This document shows, piece after piece, positions 15,105 through 24,003 of a stretch of DNA of 64,000 bases. Every line of letters starts with the position of its first letter. The stretch's first letter is position 1. Both the position numbers and the translations under genes were made by a program. The notes under the pieces are model-generated. The model saw only the letters and a list, made by a program, of their open reading frames with translations, did no database searches and was not told where the DNA came from. Source of the DNA: Bog-950 sp046329495. GTDB lineage: Bacteria; Bacteroidota; Bacteroidia; Chitinophagales; LD1. The stretch lies in NCBI GenBank assembly GCA_046329495.1, contig JAXLUO010000002.1:248001-312000 (forward strand). The letters are read 5' to 3'.

Positions 15105-16244
15105 CTATTTTTCCAGTAATACCTTTTTAAGTAGCTCGAAGCCCGTTCCGTTCAATTTTACAAAATAAGCTCCGGCCTGAAGGTTGCTCAGGCTAATTGC
15201 TTGAATATTCTCCGCACTTTGCTGCAACACAACACGCCCCCGCATATCGGTAACAGTAACAGAAGTTACCAGTTGGTCGGCTTGTATATAAAGGACATCG
15301 CTTGTAGGGTTAGGCCAAAGGTTCAAGTTGATGGATGGTTGTTCGGGGATTGATGAGGTTGTGCCTTTTTGATATTGGCTGAAGAAACGCCATATCTCTT
15401 TACTGGCGCTGAAGTCGCGGCAGGTGTTGCCACCGGCAGGCAGGTTAACGGTGCCGCCGGGCCAGGTATGTCCGCCATTGTTGATTTTGTAATGTTCAAC
15501 GGTGTGTCCGTTGGTGCCACCCGTATATACCTGGTGTTCGGCCGTTGTGCCGTCGTTGGGGTCGGCATCGGGCAGGGTAGTAACGTTTGCTGTTGGGTTG
15601 CAGTTGTTTTTGGTTACCCAAAAGGCTACTACATCGGCAATTGGTTTGCTGGTGGTATTGCCCGCATAGGGTACCGTAGGGTCGGCCGTGCCGTGTATTT
15701 CCATAACCGGTATGGGCGATGAAGGATTGCAGGAGTTATACATGGGTACGCTCATGGAGCCTGTTACCGAAGCTATAGCCGCAAAGCGGGTGGTTTGGCA
15801 GGCCAGCGCATAGCTCATGTAACCGCCGTTGCTCATACCCGTGCAATACACACGATTGGGGTTGATAGTGTAATTAGCGGAGAGAGTATCAATGAGTGCC
15901 TGCAAAAAACCAATATCATTTACACTGGTGCCGAAGATGCCGAAGTTCCAGAAGCGCTGGCTTGTATTCGGGTCGATGGTGCCATCGGGGTGAACCACAA
16001 TAAAGCCGGCCGTATCAGCAATGGCCATAAAGTTGGTATAAGCAGCCTGCTGCGCTCCGTTAGAGGTATAACCATGCAGGTTTAAAATTAAGGGTACAGC
16101 CTGGCCGGGGGTGTAAGAGGCCGGCACATAAAAGGAATAAGTGCGGGTTAGGCCTTCAAACACAAAAGATCCGCTGATAGTGGCGGCGTTTAGTAAAGCA
16201 ACCATACCCAGAAATGACAGGAAAGCCAATAGTCTTTTTATCAT
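15105..16244 (-). CDS. Secreted PHB-depolymerase/feruloyl-esterase-like hydrolase with T9SS type A sorting domain
   Basis: 379-residue secreted alpha/beta hydrolase. A signal peptide (about 1-20, ending LLNAA) is followed by the esterase domain (about 22-292). The catalytic triad is visible: Ser138 in CTGMSNGGY, Asp188 in IHGTADPT and His259 in NNGGHTWPGG. LILNLHGYTSNG (about 52-63) carries the oxyanion region. This is the LpqC/poly(3-hydroxybutyrate) depolymerase-type family, whose members cut polyesters or feruloyl esters. The last 75 residues (LNLWPNPTSDVLYI and LSNLQAGAYFVKL, ending LLKKVLLEK) form a type A T9SS sorting domain, so the enzyme is exported across the outer membrane and released or attached at the surface. 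The true substrate is open. Confidence 0.88.
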   Translation of the reverse strand: MIKRLLAFLSFLGMVALLNAATISGSFVFEGLTRTYSFYVPASYTPGQAVPLILNLHGYTSNGAQQAAYTNFMAIADTAGFIVVHPDGTIDPNTSQRFWNFGIFGTSVNDIGFLQALIDTLSANYTINPNRVYCTGMSNGGYMSYALACQTTRFAAIASVTGSMSVPMYNSCNPSSPIPVMEIHGTADPTVPYAGNTTSKPIADVVAFWVTKNNCNPTANVTTLPDADPNDGTTAEHQVYTGGTNGHTVEHYKINNGGHTWPGGTVNLPAGGNTCRDFSASKEIWRFFSQYQKGTTSSIPEQPSINLNLWPNPTSDVLYIQADQLVTSVTVTDMRGRVVLQQSAENIQAISLSNLQAGAYFVKLNGTGFELLKKVLLEK

Positions 16245-16317
16245 ACAGTAAAATTACACTAATAAATACATATGATGCCGGCACACTAATGGCTACCGGT
16301 AAGTATTCAGGATTAAA

Positions 16318-17169
16318 CTATTCAAATAAAATACGCCCTTTGGTACCGGCCACTACAATTTTAATGTTTTGCGTAACCCGTTCAATTTTTTTACAAGGCC
16401 GAAAGGTTTCGAACGCCAACTGGCTTAGCGCATAGTGTGCAGACGTTTTCTTTCTCCTAAACCTGATGCTAAACTTATCGGCCGTTACGAAGGTATGTTT
16501 AGCCGACTGCGTTAAACCGCATTGGCGTAATAATTCAGCAAAATAGTTTTCCTCTTCCTTAGTTGCATTAAAGGTAATTGCCGTAAAATGTTTTAAGCAT
16601 TTGCCTTTTAACGAATCGCCATATTGCGCTAAATATTCCTTTCGCGACACACTACGCGTTTGATGTTGTAACTGTGCACTATCGAAGTAGGAGGAGCGGT
16701 ATTCCATTATCCAAAAGCTAATAGCGGAGGTATTAAAAAAAGCTGTGTCGTTGATATAGATACAATCAAACCAAGGAGTCATTTTACCGGCCACTTTTCG
16801 CTGCCGCTCCTCTATTGTGGCAGGATACGTTTTATTTAAAATACTGTCTACCTTCAACAACTCTCCTTCCCCATCCACACTTGTTGCCAATGCAGCCGTG
16901 CCAAGATCGTGTTGCGATGTGGAGGCCTCAAAAAGCTCGAGGTAATTATCGGTTCCATAAATGTAAGAACCTGTCCAACCGTTGCCATTGCTGATGGTAG
17001 AGCGCGTTTGAAAACCTGCTAATTCATTTCTTATAAAGCTATTCGTACGCAAGGCATTGTAGTCAGCCGTATCCAACACTACGAAAGCATGGTTAAAATA
17101 CACCGCAGGCATTTGTCCGTACGCCGTAACCGTTTGCAGCAGTATTAAAAGGCTAATAATCCTTGGCAT
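16318..17169 (-). CDS. Secreted DUF5829-like protein
   Basis: 283 residues with a short signal peptide (MPRIISLLILLQTVTAYGQ). The mature start VYFNHAFVVLDTADYNALRT and later YLELFEAST resemble the glyoxalase-like DUF5829 family found in Bacteroidota secreted proteins; no function has been assigned to it. I am moderately sure of the family and do not see catalytic residues that would define a reaction. It lies 73 bp upstream of the esterase gene on the same strand, without a clear terminator between, so the two might be co-transcribed. The divergent ICMT-like gene starts 84 bp away. Confidence 0.6.
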   Translation of the reverse strand: MPRIISLLILLQTVTAYGQMPAVYFNHAFVVLDTADYNALRTNSFIRNELAGFQTRSTISNGNGWTGSYIYGTDNYLELFEASTSQHDLGTAALATSVDGEGELLKVDSILNKTYPATIEERQRKVAGKMTPWFDCIYINDTAFFNTSAISFWIMEYRSSYFDSAQLQHQTRSVSRKEYLAQYGDSLKGKCLKHFTAITFNATKEEENYFAELLRQCGLTQSAKHTFVTADKFSIRFRRKKTSAHYALSQLAFETFRPCKKIERVTQNIKIVVAGTKGRILFE

Positions 17170-17253
17170 GATGCTGAAAAATACAAATTTATACCGGCCT
17201 ATTTTCTTTTAGAGCTACTGCGATGCCTTATTCTATCTTCGCAGATACCGCCC

Positions 17254-17823
17254 ATGACCATGCTTACCAATCTTACACTGTATGTTTCGCTTACCTTTTT
17301 TGGTAGTGAAATTGCATTGAGCCTTATCCGTAAATCGAAAACAAGTGAAACAAAAATACAGCAGGACCGCAACACGCTTCGTTTGTTGTGGGTTATTATA
17401 CTGGTAGCGATGATTGCCGGCACCAGGATCGGCTTTATGTTTCCTCGTGAAACACCTTATGCTACGTTGCGCTGGAGCGGATTGGGTATTTTTATTGCAG
17501 GATTTGTTTTACGCTGGAGCGCTATTTTACAATTAGGGAAAGGATTTACGGTAGATGTATCGATCGGTAAAGAACATCAACTTATGCAAAGCGGTTTGTA
17601 TAGCTATATACGCCACCCGAGTTACCTAGGTCTGGTATTAGAGTTTTTGGGTTACTCGTTACTAATTAATAGCTGGTATCCGCTTATAATAATAAATGTG
17701 CCAGTATTTATTGCGTTACATCACCGCATGAATGTAGAGGAAGCCTTACTGACCGAGCACTTTGGCACGGCTTACCAACAATATATGCAACGCACCAAGC
17801 GATTAGTGCCGTTTCTATATTAA
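17254..17823 (+). CDS. ICMT-family integral membrane methyltransferase
   Basis: 189-residue membrane protein of the isoprenylcysteine carboxyl methyltransferase/phospholipid methyltransferase family. Several membrane helices are followed by the family signature GLYSYIRHPSYLGLVLEFLG (about 127-146), where the Arg-His-Pro element helps bind SAM, and a C-terminal RMNVEEALLTEHFGTAYQQY with the conserved Glu pair. Bacterial members methylate various acceptors, and there is no bacterial CaaX protein to expect here, so the acceptor is unknown. Upstream, TATCTTCG at 17234-17241 is a -7-like box. A second ATG two codons later is an equally possible start. It ends 1 bp before the convergent broken lipoprotein gene. 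Confidence 0.85.
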   Translation: MTMLTNLTLYVSLTFFGSEIALSLIRKSKTSETKIQQDRNTLRLLWVIILVAMIAGTRIGFMFPRETPYATLRWSGLGIFIAGFVLRWSAILQLGKGFTVDVSIGKEHQLMQSGLYSYIRHPSYLGLVLEFLGYSLLINSWYPLIIINVPVFIALHHRMNVEEALLTEHFGTAYQQYMQRTKRLVPFLY

Positions 17824-17824
17824 G

Positions 17825-18085
17825 CTAAGGCTGTGCCTCCTGCCTTACCCATTTACCGCCCTTCTTATTCCAGTAATAGCTGTTGCTGTGGTCTGTTAAA
17901 CTTTCCACCGGCATTTGTTGCGAAGTTTGCCATTCGGGTTCGTTGCTATCGCTAAAGGTGATGGCAGATTCGTACCAATAACGACTGGCACCGGGATTTT
18001 CATGAATTTCTGCTTTTTCAACCGAGCCGTTCTTTCGGAATTGTAATTGCGTGGTGATAGAATAACTCATCCGCACATCGTTTTG
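17825..18085 (-). pseudogene. 3' part of a lipoprotein gene split by an in-frame TAG
   Basis: This segment continues the frame of the upstream lipoprotein gene directly after its TAG (18086-18088): CAA AAC GAT GTG CGG ATG, with no shift. The 83 residues from the GTG at 18076 (SYSITTQLQFRKNGSVEKAE, later NPGASRYWYES) lack a signal peptide and read like the second half of a secreted protein. It is either a nonsense-mutated pseudogene, a readthrough product of about 203 residues, or a separate small gene with a GTG/ATG start. The first is the simplest. It ends 1 bp before the convergent ICMT-like gene. Confidence 0.5.
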
Positions 18086-18436
18086 CTAATAGGTTAGTTC
18101 ACCTTTCCGATCGTAAAACAGTATAGAACGTTTACCGCTGTTCCAGGGTGTTATTTTTACCGATAGCTTACCGGTTTCGTAGTAATAGAAGGTTGTATCA
18201 TGTTCTGCGACTTCAGGTTTAGGTTTGGGCTTTTGCTGCAATTGCGTTTTCGGGGTATCGTGTTTTACCAATGGCGGTGGTGGTGGCGGTACTGTTGCCG
18301 GCAGCATTACTAAGGTATCGCGAACGACTACAATAACAGTATCCCTTACTTGTTTTGCAGTCGTTTGATTGGAAGGTTGATGGCTACAACTATAAACAAG
18401 CAAAAGCAGAGCGATAAGAATGGATTGCCGATTCAT
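18086..18436 (-). CDS. Lipoprotein with proline-rich linker, probably the 5' part of a split gene
   Basis: 116 residues. A lipoprotein signal (MNRQSILIALLLLVYS) is followed by CSHQ. Then come a Val-rich stretch (DTVIVVVRDTLVML), a proline run (VPPPPPPLV) and a Lys/Pro linker (KPKPKPEV), typical of an envelope-spanning tether. The end, TTFYYYETGKLSVKI and SILFYDRKGELTY, resembles repeats of short strands and stops abruptly at TAG. The next 87 codons stay open in the same frame, so the functional product may have been about 203 residues. Function unknown. Confidence 0.65.
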   Translation of the reverse strand: MNRQSILIALLLLVYSCSHQPSNQTTAKQVRDTVIVVVRDTLVMLPATVPPPPPPLVKHDTPKTQLQQKPKPKPEVAEHDTTFYYYETGKLSVKITPWNSGKRSILFYDRKGELTY

Positions 18437-18487
18437 AAGTTATAGACTTGAACAAGATAAGCATGGTTTAATAAAGGACGATATTAT

Positions 18488-19333
18488 TTATCCGTTTTCG
18501 GATATGGTTTTAAAATTCCATTGCCTGCGAAATGCCTTGCCATTAAGTAAGCAGCTATAATAGACCGTATACGTAGCGCCAGCCGTAAGCGGCCGGGTGG
18601 GTATTATACATACATCGTTGTATTGCGGAAAGGAGGTTAAGGGTTCTTCGGGTGTGGAGAGCACACAGTTCAGCACCTTGCCTTTATCATCCTTCAGCAC
18701 CGCTTTAACCTGCGTAATTTGCTGACGACCGAAGATTTGAACGGTGATAGGGAAACCCGCGTTATCAATGGTATCGGGGATAGGGTTGGGCCTTTCATCC
18801 TGAAAGTAAAGGGGCACGTTAGTGCCATTCACCGGCGGGTAAACCACCATGCTCAGCGTATCGTTATTCCACTGCCATTTGCTACGCATATCTACACAAC
18901 ATACGGTGTAACCATCGTGCGTATAGTAGCCAATGCCCACTTCGGTGGTGTTGGGGTCGATAAGCGGCATGCGGTGGTAGTAGGTGCTCATAAATTCGGT
19001 TATTGAATTAACGGGTTCGGTATAAGCCATACAGGAGGCAAGACCGGCCTCTTTACCCTGTGGTGTAGCAAAAGGCAGTGTATCGTTCTCGTAATGCGGA
19101 CTCATGCTTTGGGCAATGGGGTTTTCCTTATTCATAGCCACATAGCGGGAATGCTTAAAACAGGCATCGCTTAAACCGGTGTTCAGGGTTACGGGTTTTA
19201 GCCCGGCATTGTGGCGGTAGTTGTTCAATACCTGCAAGGCTTGTTGCAGTTGTTCGGGGTCCTGTTTAAAAGGTGTTTCGGCGGCATAAGTATTGAAGCA
19301 AAACAACAGCAGACAGATGGTGGGTGTGCGCAT
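18488..19333 (-). CDS. CAP-domain (SCP/PR-1-like) secreted protein
   Basis: 281 residues. A signal peptide (MRTPTICLLLFCFNTYA) is followed by a CAP domain (about 30-150): ALQVLNNYRHNAGLKPVTLN, DACFKHSRYVAMN, SMSPHYENDT and TEVGIGYY, matching the conserved HS, H and G-Y motifs of the bacterial CAP fold. About 180-281 is a second, beta-sandwich-like part (ITVQIFGRQQITQVKAVL, ending ATYTVYYSCLLNG). CAP proteins are extracellular; bacterial roles are poorly known, including calcium or lipid binding and possibly proteolysis. No sorting domain is seen, so it probably stays in the periplasm. It lies 51 bp upstream of the lipoprotein gene at 18436 on the same strand. Confidence 0.8.
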   Translation of the reverse strand: MRTPTICLLLFCFNTYAAETPFKQDPEQLQQALQVLNNYRHNAGLKPVTLNTGLSDACFKHSRYVAMNKENPIAQSMSPHYENDTLPFATPQGKEAGLASCMAYTEPVNSITEFMSTYYHRMPLIDPNTTEVGIGYYTHDGYTVCCVDMRSKWQWNNDTLSMVVYPPVNGTNVPLYFQDERPNPIPDTIDNAGFPITVQIFGRQQITQVKAVLKDDKGKVLNCVLSTPEEPLTSFPQYNDVCIIPTRPLTAGATYTVYYSCLLNGKAFRRQWNFKTISENG

Positions 19334-19460
19334 AAGGTGGTTTTAGGTTGTAATGTAGGGAAAGGTAGTTTCGGCACAACAACCGTTGATTTTAGCAAGT
19401 ACTAACAAACCTAATGGCGGCAGCCGGCCCATTAACTGCAAAAACCTACATATTTGCACC

Positions 19461-20813
19461 ATGAAGTACGCCACTGTTAACCCGTGCACCAATGAAGTTG
19501 TGAAGGAATTTGAGTTGGATGCGTTCCCTGATCTGAGCATTTCGGAACGGGCATTCCATATCTGGCGCAAGAAAACGGTTGAAGAGCGAGGCGCTGCCCT
19601 GCACAAGGTTGCGCAATTGCTGGAGAAGAATAAGAACGATTATGCTGCATTGATTAGTTTGGAAATGGGCAAGCCCCTGCGCGAAGCGGAATATGAAATA
19701 GCCAAAACCATTACGGCCTTTGACTATTACATTTTGCATGCGCCGGAGATGCTGGCCCCCAAGCCGGTAAGTTCCAATGCATCAAAAAGCTATATCCGCT
19801 TTGAGCCGCTGGGCCTTATCTTTTCCATTATGCCCTGGAACTTTCCTTTTTGGCAGGTATTCCGCTTTGCGGTGCCATCGCTTATCTCGGGTAACGTAAC
19901 CATATTAAAACATGCCCCCAGTGTGCCGCAATGCGCAAAGGCTATTGAGCAACTGTTTCATGAAGCCGGTTTACCGGATGGTGTTTTTAAAAGCTACTTT
20001 TTGAGCAACGAGGAAGCCGGAAAACTGATAGCGGACAAAAGAGTGCGGGGCATCAGTTTTACCGGCAGCGATGCCACCGGTAGTGTACTGGCCGAACAGG
20101 CGGGTAAGGGATTGAAGAAATGTGTAATGGAACTGGGTGGTAACGATGCCTTTATTGTGTTGAATGATGCTGATTTGGAACTGACTATTTCGGGAGCCAT
20201 AAAATCGCGCAGCATTAACAGCGGGCAATCGTGCAATGGCGCAAAACGCTTTATTGTGCAAGCAGGGATTGCCGAAGCTTTTACCAAGCGACTGATTGAA
20301 GAAGTGAGCAAACTGAATGTAGGCTTACCTACAGATGTAAGCACACAGGTTGGTCCGCTGGCACGCAGAGACCTGGCAGAAAAAGTGCAGCAGCAGATAA
20401 ATGATTCGATTGCAGCAGGCGCGGTTCCGCATTACGGGCAACCTGCTTATAACATGCAGGGCAATTTTGTGCAGCCCGTGGTATTAACGAATGTAAAAGA
20501 GGGCGTGCGCTCGTTTCACGAAGAAGTGTTTGGACCGGCCTGGAGCGTAATAGAAGTAAATACGGTGGAAGAAGCCATTGCGGTGGCCAATAACAGCGAC
20601 TATGGTTTAGGAGCCTCGATATGGACGGCCGATGTGCCTCTTGCGGAGCAATTAGCCCCTGAAATTGAGGCCGGCAATGTGTTTATAAACGACATAGTAA
20701 AAAGCGATGCCCGTATGCCTTTTGGGGGTATAAAGCGCAGCGGTTTCGGGCGGGAGTTAAGCGAATACGGGTTGAAGGAATTTGTGAACATTAAAACCGT
20801 GTATTTAAAATAA
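19461..20813 (+). CDS. NAD(P)-dependent aldehyde dehydrogenase (succinate-semialdehyde type)
   Basis: 450-residue cytosolic aldehyde dehydrogenase. I start it at the ATG at 19461 (MKYATVNPCTNEVV), the usual family start; the longer frame adds 25 unlikely residues. Features: IFSIMPWNFPFWQVFRFAVP (about 120-139), ISFTGSDATGSVLAEQA for the nucleotide site (about 198-214), catalytic general base Glu225 in VMELGGNDAF, nucleophile Cys258 in NSGQSCNGAKRF, and EVFGPAWSVIE. The sequence is closest in style to succinate-semialdehyde dehydrogenases that turn succinate semialdehyde into succinate, but other aldehydes are possible. A small membrane protein gene begins 15 bp after its stop and may share the transcript. 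Confidence 0.92.
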   Translation: MKYATVNPCTNEVVKEFELDAFPDLSISERAFHIWRKKTVEERGAALHKVAQLLEKNKNDYAALISLEMGKPLREAEYEIAKTITAFDYYILHAPEMLAPKPVSSNASKSYIRFEPLGLIFSIMPWNFPFWQVFRFAVPSLISGNVTILKHAPSVPQCAKAIEQLFHEAGLPDGVFKSYFLSNEEAGKLIADKRVRGISFTGSDATGSVLAEQAGKGLKKCVMELGGNDAFIVLNDADLELTISGAIKSRSINSGQSCNGAKRFIVQAGIAEAFTKRLIEEVSKLNVGLPTDVSTQVGPLARRDLAEKVQQQINDSIAAGAVPHYGQPAYNMQGNFVQPVVLTNVKEGVRSFHEEVFGPAWSVIEVNTVEEAIAVANNSDYGLGASIWTADVPLAEQLAPEIEAGNVFINDIVKSDARMPFGGIKRSGFGRELSEYGLKEFVNIKTVYLK

Positions 20814-20828
20814 GCTTATCTTGCAGTT

Positions 20829-21359
20829 ATGGAAGGCAAAGTGATTTTTTACATCATCGCCGGTGTGCTGTATTTTCTGTATACACTTGGTAAAAAAACC
20901 GAGGAGAAGAAAAAGCAGGCGCAAGGTGGCGGCAAGCCCGCCCCTAAGCAGCAGCCGCAAAGCGAGGCACCTTCCAGTATTGAAGAAATTATCCGCGAAA
21001 TAAAACGTAAGCAAGCCGAAGCAGAACAGCGGAAAGCAGAGCAGGCGAAACCTAAACCGGCCTACCAAAAGCAACCTGTAAGCAAACCACAACCTAAGCC
21101 GCAACGCGAGTTGCTGGTGCACGAAAAGAAAAAAGCCAGTGCAAGCGCCGGCGAAAACGCCTACGAAACTGTTTTTGAGCGCGACCTGACGGACGAAGAA
21201 AAAATAGAGCGCGGCAATATTAAACTCGCCAACGAAGGTATCTATCGTATTGAAACGATGGAAGAAGCCGAAGCCCGCTCCATTGCTGAAGAAAAAGCCA
21301 TGCAAATAAATATGCGGGATGCGGTGATAGGCTCGCTGATACTGGACAGAAAATTTTAA
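20829..21359 (+). CDS. Single-pass membrane protein with charged coiled-coil region
   Basis: 176 residues, function unknown. One N-terminal membrane helix (about 5-20, FYIIAGVLYFLYTLG) is followed by a highly charged Lys/Glu/Gln/Pro segment (about 22-110) with a likely coiled coil around IEEIIREIKRKQAEAEQRKA. The C-terminal end (GNIKLANEGIYRIETMEEAE, then DAVIGSLILDRKF) is better ordered and may be the conserved part. The layout suggests an inner-membrane scaffold protein, a common type in Bacteroidota. It sits 15 bp after the aldehyde dehydrogenase gene and 4 bp before the next gene, so it is probably in an operon. Confidence 0.7.
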   Translation: MEGKVIFYIIAGVLYFLYTLGKKTEEKKKQAQGGGKPAPKQQPQSEAPSSIEEIIREIKRKQAEAEQRKAEQAKPKPAYQKQPVSKPQPKPQRELLVHEKKKASASAGENAYETVFERDLTDEEKIERGNIKLANEGIYRIETMEEAEARSIAEEKAMQINMRDAVIGSLILDRKF

Positions 21360-21363
21360 CCCC

Positions 21364-21750
21364 GTGCGTTTAGTTATCGCCCTCGCCCTGTTACTTGGTT
21401 TGCTTAGCTGCAAGCTACAGGCACAAACAGCCGATACCACTATTTATACTATCGTAGAAAAAATGCCGGAATACGATGGCGGGCAGGTGGCCTTGTTGCA
21501 AAACCTGGCCATGAATCTGGGTATTAATTGTCCGCAAAATTCGGAGGTTACAGGAAAACTAAAGTTCAGGTTTATCGTAAACACGGATGGTTCGGCAACG
21601 GACCTGCAAATTGAAACAACGCCCTGCGATGGCATGGTGAGCAATTTGGAACAGATTATTAAGCGTTGGAAATTTACACCCGGCGAACAAAATGGGCAGA
21701 AAGTGCGGGTTTATTACCCCGTGCAATACGCCTGCATAAAGTTGAATTAA
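21364..21750 (+). CDS. TonB C-terminal domain-like periplasmic protein
   Basis: 128 residues starting at GTG, 4 bp after the previous stop. A signal sequence (VIALALLLGLLSCKLQAQ) is followed by IYTIVEKMPEYDGGQVALLQ and a TonB-like C-terminal domain (about 58-128: TGKLKFRFIVNTDGSATDLQ, LEQIIKRWKFTPGEQNGQ, ending PVQYACIKLN). In Bacteroidota many such short proteins carry only this domain. They lack the membrane anchor and proline spacer of a real energy transducer and their role is unknown. Cys16 in LLSCK could be a lipobox cysteine. aroB follows 4 bp later. Confidence 0.75.
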   Translation: MRLVIALALLLGLLSCKLQAQTADTTIYTIVEKMPEYDGGQVALLQNLAMNLGINCPQNSEVTGKLKFRFIVNTDGSATDLQIETTPCDGMVSNLEQIIKRWKFTPGEQNGQKVRVYYPVQYACIKLN

Positions 21751-21754
21751 AACG

Positions 21755-22777
21755 ATGTCGGTAGTTAGTTATGGATTAACAAAGATGGCAGAGGAATACA
21801 CCTCGTGCTATGTGCTGGTAGATGAAAATACCCGTAAGCATTGTTATCCGCTTTTAAAACCTTTTTTACCCGCCCATAAAGTAATTACCTGGAAAGCAGG
21901 TGAAGAGCATAAGACGTTAAAGGCCTGTATCCACATCTGGAACAAGTTAACCGATACAGATGCCGACAGAAAAGCGGTACTTATAAACCTTGGAGGCGGC
22001 GCTATAAGCGACATAGGTGGTTTTGCTGCTGCTACATATAAGCGTGGCATAGCGTTTATCAATATTCCAACTACACTACTGGCTATGGTTGATGCAGCCA
22101 TAGGCGGTAAAACGGGAATAGACTTTAAAGATTTTAAAAACCAGGTAGGTGCTTTTGCTGAACCTGCGAAGGTTTATATACATGTAGATTTTTTAAAAAC
22201 CTTGCCTAAACGCGAACTGCGTGCAGGGTTTGCCGAAGTAATAAAACATTACCTGATAGCAGAGAAACAGGATTTTGAATCGCTGTTTACCAACCAACCG
22301 GAGTTAGAGGCAATGGATTGGCAGGAAGTGGTAAAAAGCAATATCCGCATAAAGCAATTAATAGTTGAGTCGGACTTTAAAGAGCAGCATGCCCGAAAAG
22401 GACTGAACTACGGGCATACCATTGGGCATGCGGTTGAAAGTTTGTATCTGGCTAAGGAAAAGCAAAAGCTTTTGCATGGCGAGGCAGTAGCAGTTGGGTT
22501 ATTTACCGAAAGCTTTATTTCGGTGAAGAAAGGTTCGCTTAAACCGGCAGACCTTGAAAGGATAATTACCGTACTGAAGCGCTATTTTAAATTTAAACCT
22601 ATTAAGGAGTCGGACTTTGGAAAGCTGTTGAAACTGGTTGGGCAGGACAAAAAGAACGTAGCCAACTTTAACCAGTTTACCCTGCTTAAAGGGATTGGTA
22701 ATTTTACCATTAACAACTATGTGCAGCAAGAGCTTATATTGGAAGCACTAACCCATTACAACCAGGCCCTGAAATGA
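21755..22777 (+). CDS. aroB: 3-dehydroquinate synthase
   Basis: Second enzyme of the shikimate pathway: DAHP to 3-dehydroquinate, NAD and zinc dependent. The 340-residue length is normal. NAD-site and active-site motifs: LINLGGGAISDIGGFAAATY (about 76-95), FINIPTTLLAMVDAAIGGKT with the conserved Asp and Lys, and zinc ligands in GFAEVIKHYLI (Glu), LNYGHTIGHAVES (His) and LLHGEAVAVG (His). Start ATG at 21755, 4 bp after the TonB-like gene. Its stop overlaps the aroA start by 4 nt (ATGA), indicating translational coupling. Confidence 0.95.
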   Translation: MSVVSYGLTKMAEEYTSCYVLVDENTRKHCYPLLKPFLPAHKVITWKAGEEHKTLKACIHIWNKLTDTDADRKAVLINLGGGAISDIGGFAAATYKRGIAFINIPTTLLAMVDAAIGGKTGIDFKDFKNQVGAFAEPAKVYIHVDFLKTLPKRELRAGFAEVIKHYLIAEKQDFESLFTNQPELEAMDWQEVVKSNIRIKQLIVESDFKEQHARKGLNYGHTIGHAVESLYLAKEKQKLLHGEAVAVGLFTESFISVKKGSLKPADLERIITVLKRYFKFKPIKESDFGKLLKLVGQDKKNVANFNQFTLLKGIGNFTINNYVQQELILEALTHYNQALK

Positions 22778-24003
22778 GCAGCATTAAAGTATGGCACCCT
22801 ACCGGCAAACTGAAAGCCGCGATAGATATACCCGGCAGCAAAAGCGAAAGCAACCGGGCATTAATTCTGCGTGCACTCAGCAAGGGTCATATAGAAATCA
22901 GCAACCTTTCTCCTGCCCGCGATACACAGAACCTGCTGGCGATTTTAAATACGGATGGCGTAGAAGCCAATATTGAAGATGCCGGTACCAGCATGCGTTT
23001 TTTGCCGGCGTTTTACTGTGCTACAGGTCAGCACAAAATAATTACGGGCAACGAACGCATGTTGAAGCGCCCTATACACCCATTGGTGAATGCACTTATC
23101 GATATTGGTTTTGATGTGCATTATTTGGGTGAAGAAGGTTTTCCGCCGTTGGAAACACACCCCGTTAATTTGAGCAAACTGGATAATGAAGTTTGGATAG
23201 AAGGAAATATCAGCAGTCAGTTTATTACTGCATTACTGCTTATTGCCCCCACCCTGCCTAATGGTTTGCGCCTGAAGTTTACTACGGAGTTAACATCGCG
23301 GCCTTATATAGAGATGACATTGCAAATGCTGCAACATTTCGGAATTCAATACAGTTGGGCAGACCAAACTATTGAAGTGATGCCCGGTGCATTGAACAAT
23401 AAAAGTTATGCCGTTGGTGGCGACTGGAGTGCTGCCAGCTATTGGTATGCCATGGCTTTTTTGGCAGAAGAAGCAGAACTGTTATTAAAAGGTTTACGTG
23501 ATGACTGGAGCCAGGGCGACCGGGAGATAGCCGATTGGATGAAAAGGTTTGGTGTGGTAACCGAGTTTACTGCGGATGGTGTCTTACTGAAAAAACAGGC
23601 AGTGAATTATCCGAAGATGATGAAGCTGAATTTTAGGGACAATCCGGATTTGGCGCAGACGTTTGCTTTTATGTTTGCAGCTAAGAACATTTATGCCACG
23701 TTTTCGGGTATTGATAGTTTGCGTATTAAGGAAACAGACCGCATAGCAGCCTTGCACAATGAACTATTAAAGGTGAATGTGCACTTTGACTATGCCGATA
23801 TGTACGAATTTTACCAACTAAAGGGAGAATTCAATTTGCCGGCCCAAGCATTTGCTACGTATAACGACCACCGCATGGCTATGGCAGCTGCGCCGCTTGC
23901 CTTAGCAGGAGCAATAGAAATTGAAGATCCGGCTGTTGTAGCAAAGTCGTACCCCGGCTTTTGGGAGGAGATGCAGAAAGCAGGTTTTGAGATTAAAACT
24001 TAA
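22774..24003 (+). CDS. aroA: 3-phosphoshikimate 1-carboxyvinyltransferase (EPSP synthase)
   Basis: Sixth step of the shikimate pathway: joins PEP and shikimate-3-phosphate. The 409-residue sequence shows PGSKSESNRALILRAL (about 21-36), DAGTSMRFLPAF, GNISSQFITALLLIAP, KETDRIAAL and TYNDHRMAMAAAPLAL (Asp-His-Arg, near the C-terminus), all active-site regions of the family. It is slightly shorter than the about 427 residues of E. coli AroA. It is coupled to aroB by a 4-nt overlap. Its end overlaps the end of the convergent mevalonate kinase gene by 11 bp, so there is no room for an intergenic terminator. Confidence 0.94.
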   Translation: MSSIKVWHPTGKLKAAIDIPGSKSESNRALILRALSKGHIEISNLSPARDTQNLLAILNTDGVEANIEDAGTSMRFLPAFYCATGQHKIITGNERMLKRPIHPLVNALIDIGFDVHYLGEEGFPPLETHPVNLSKLDNEVWIEGNISSQFITALLLIAPTLPNGLRLKFTTELTSRPYIEMTLQMLQHFGIQYSWADQTIEVMPGALNNKSYAVGGDWSAASYWYAMAFLAEEAELLLKGLRDDWSQGDREIADWMKRFGVVTEFTADGVLLKKQAVNYPKMMKLNFRDNPDLAQTFAFMFAAKNIYATFSGIDSLRIKETDRIAALHNELLKVNVHFDYADMYEFYQLKGEFNLPAQAFATYNDHRMAMAAAPLALAGAIEIEDPAVVAKSYPGFWEEMQKAGFEIKT

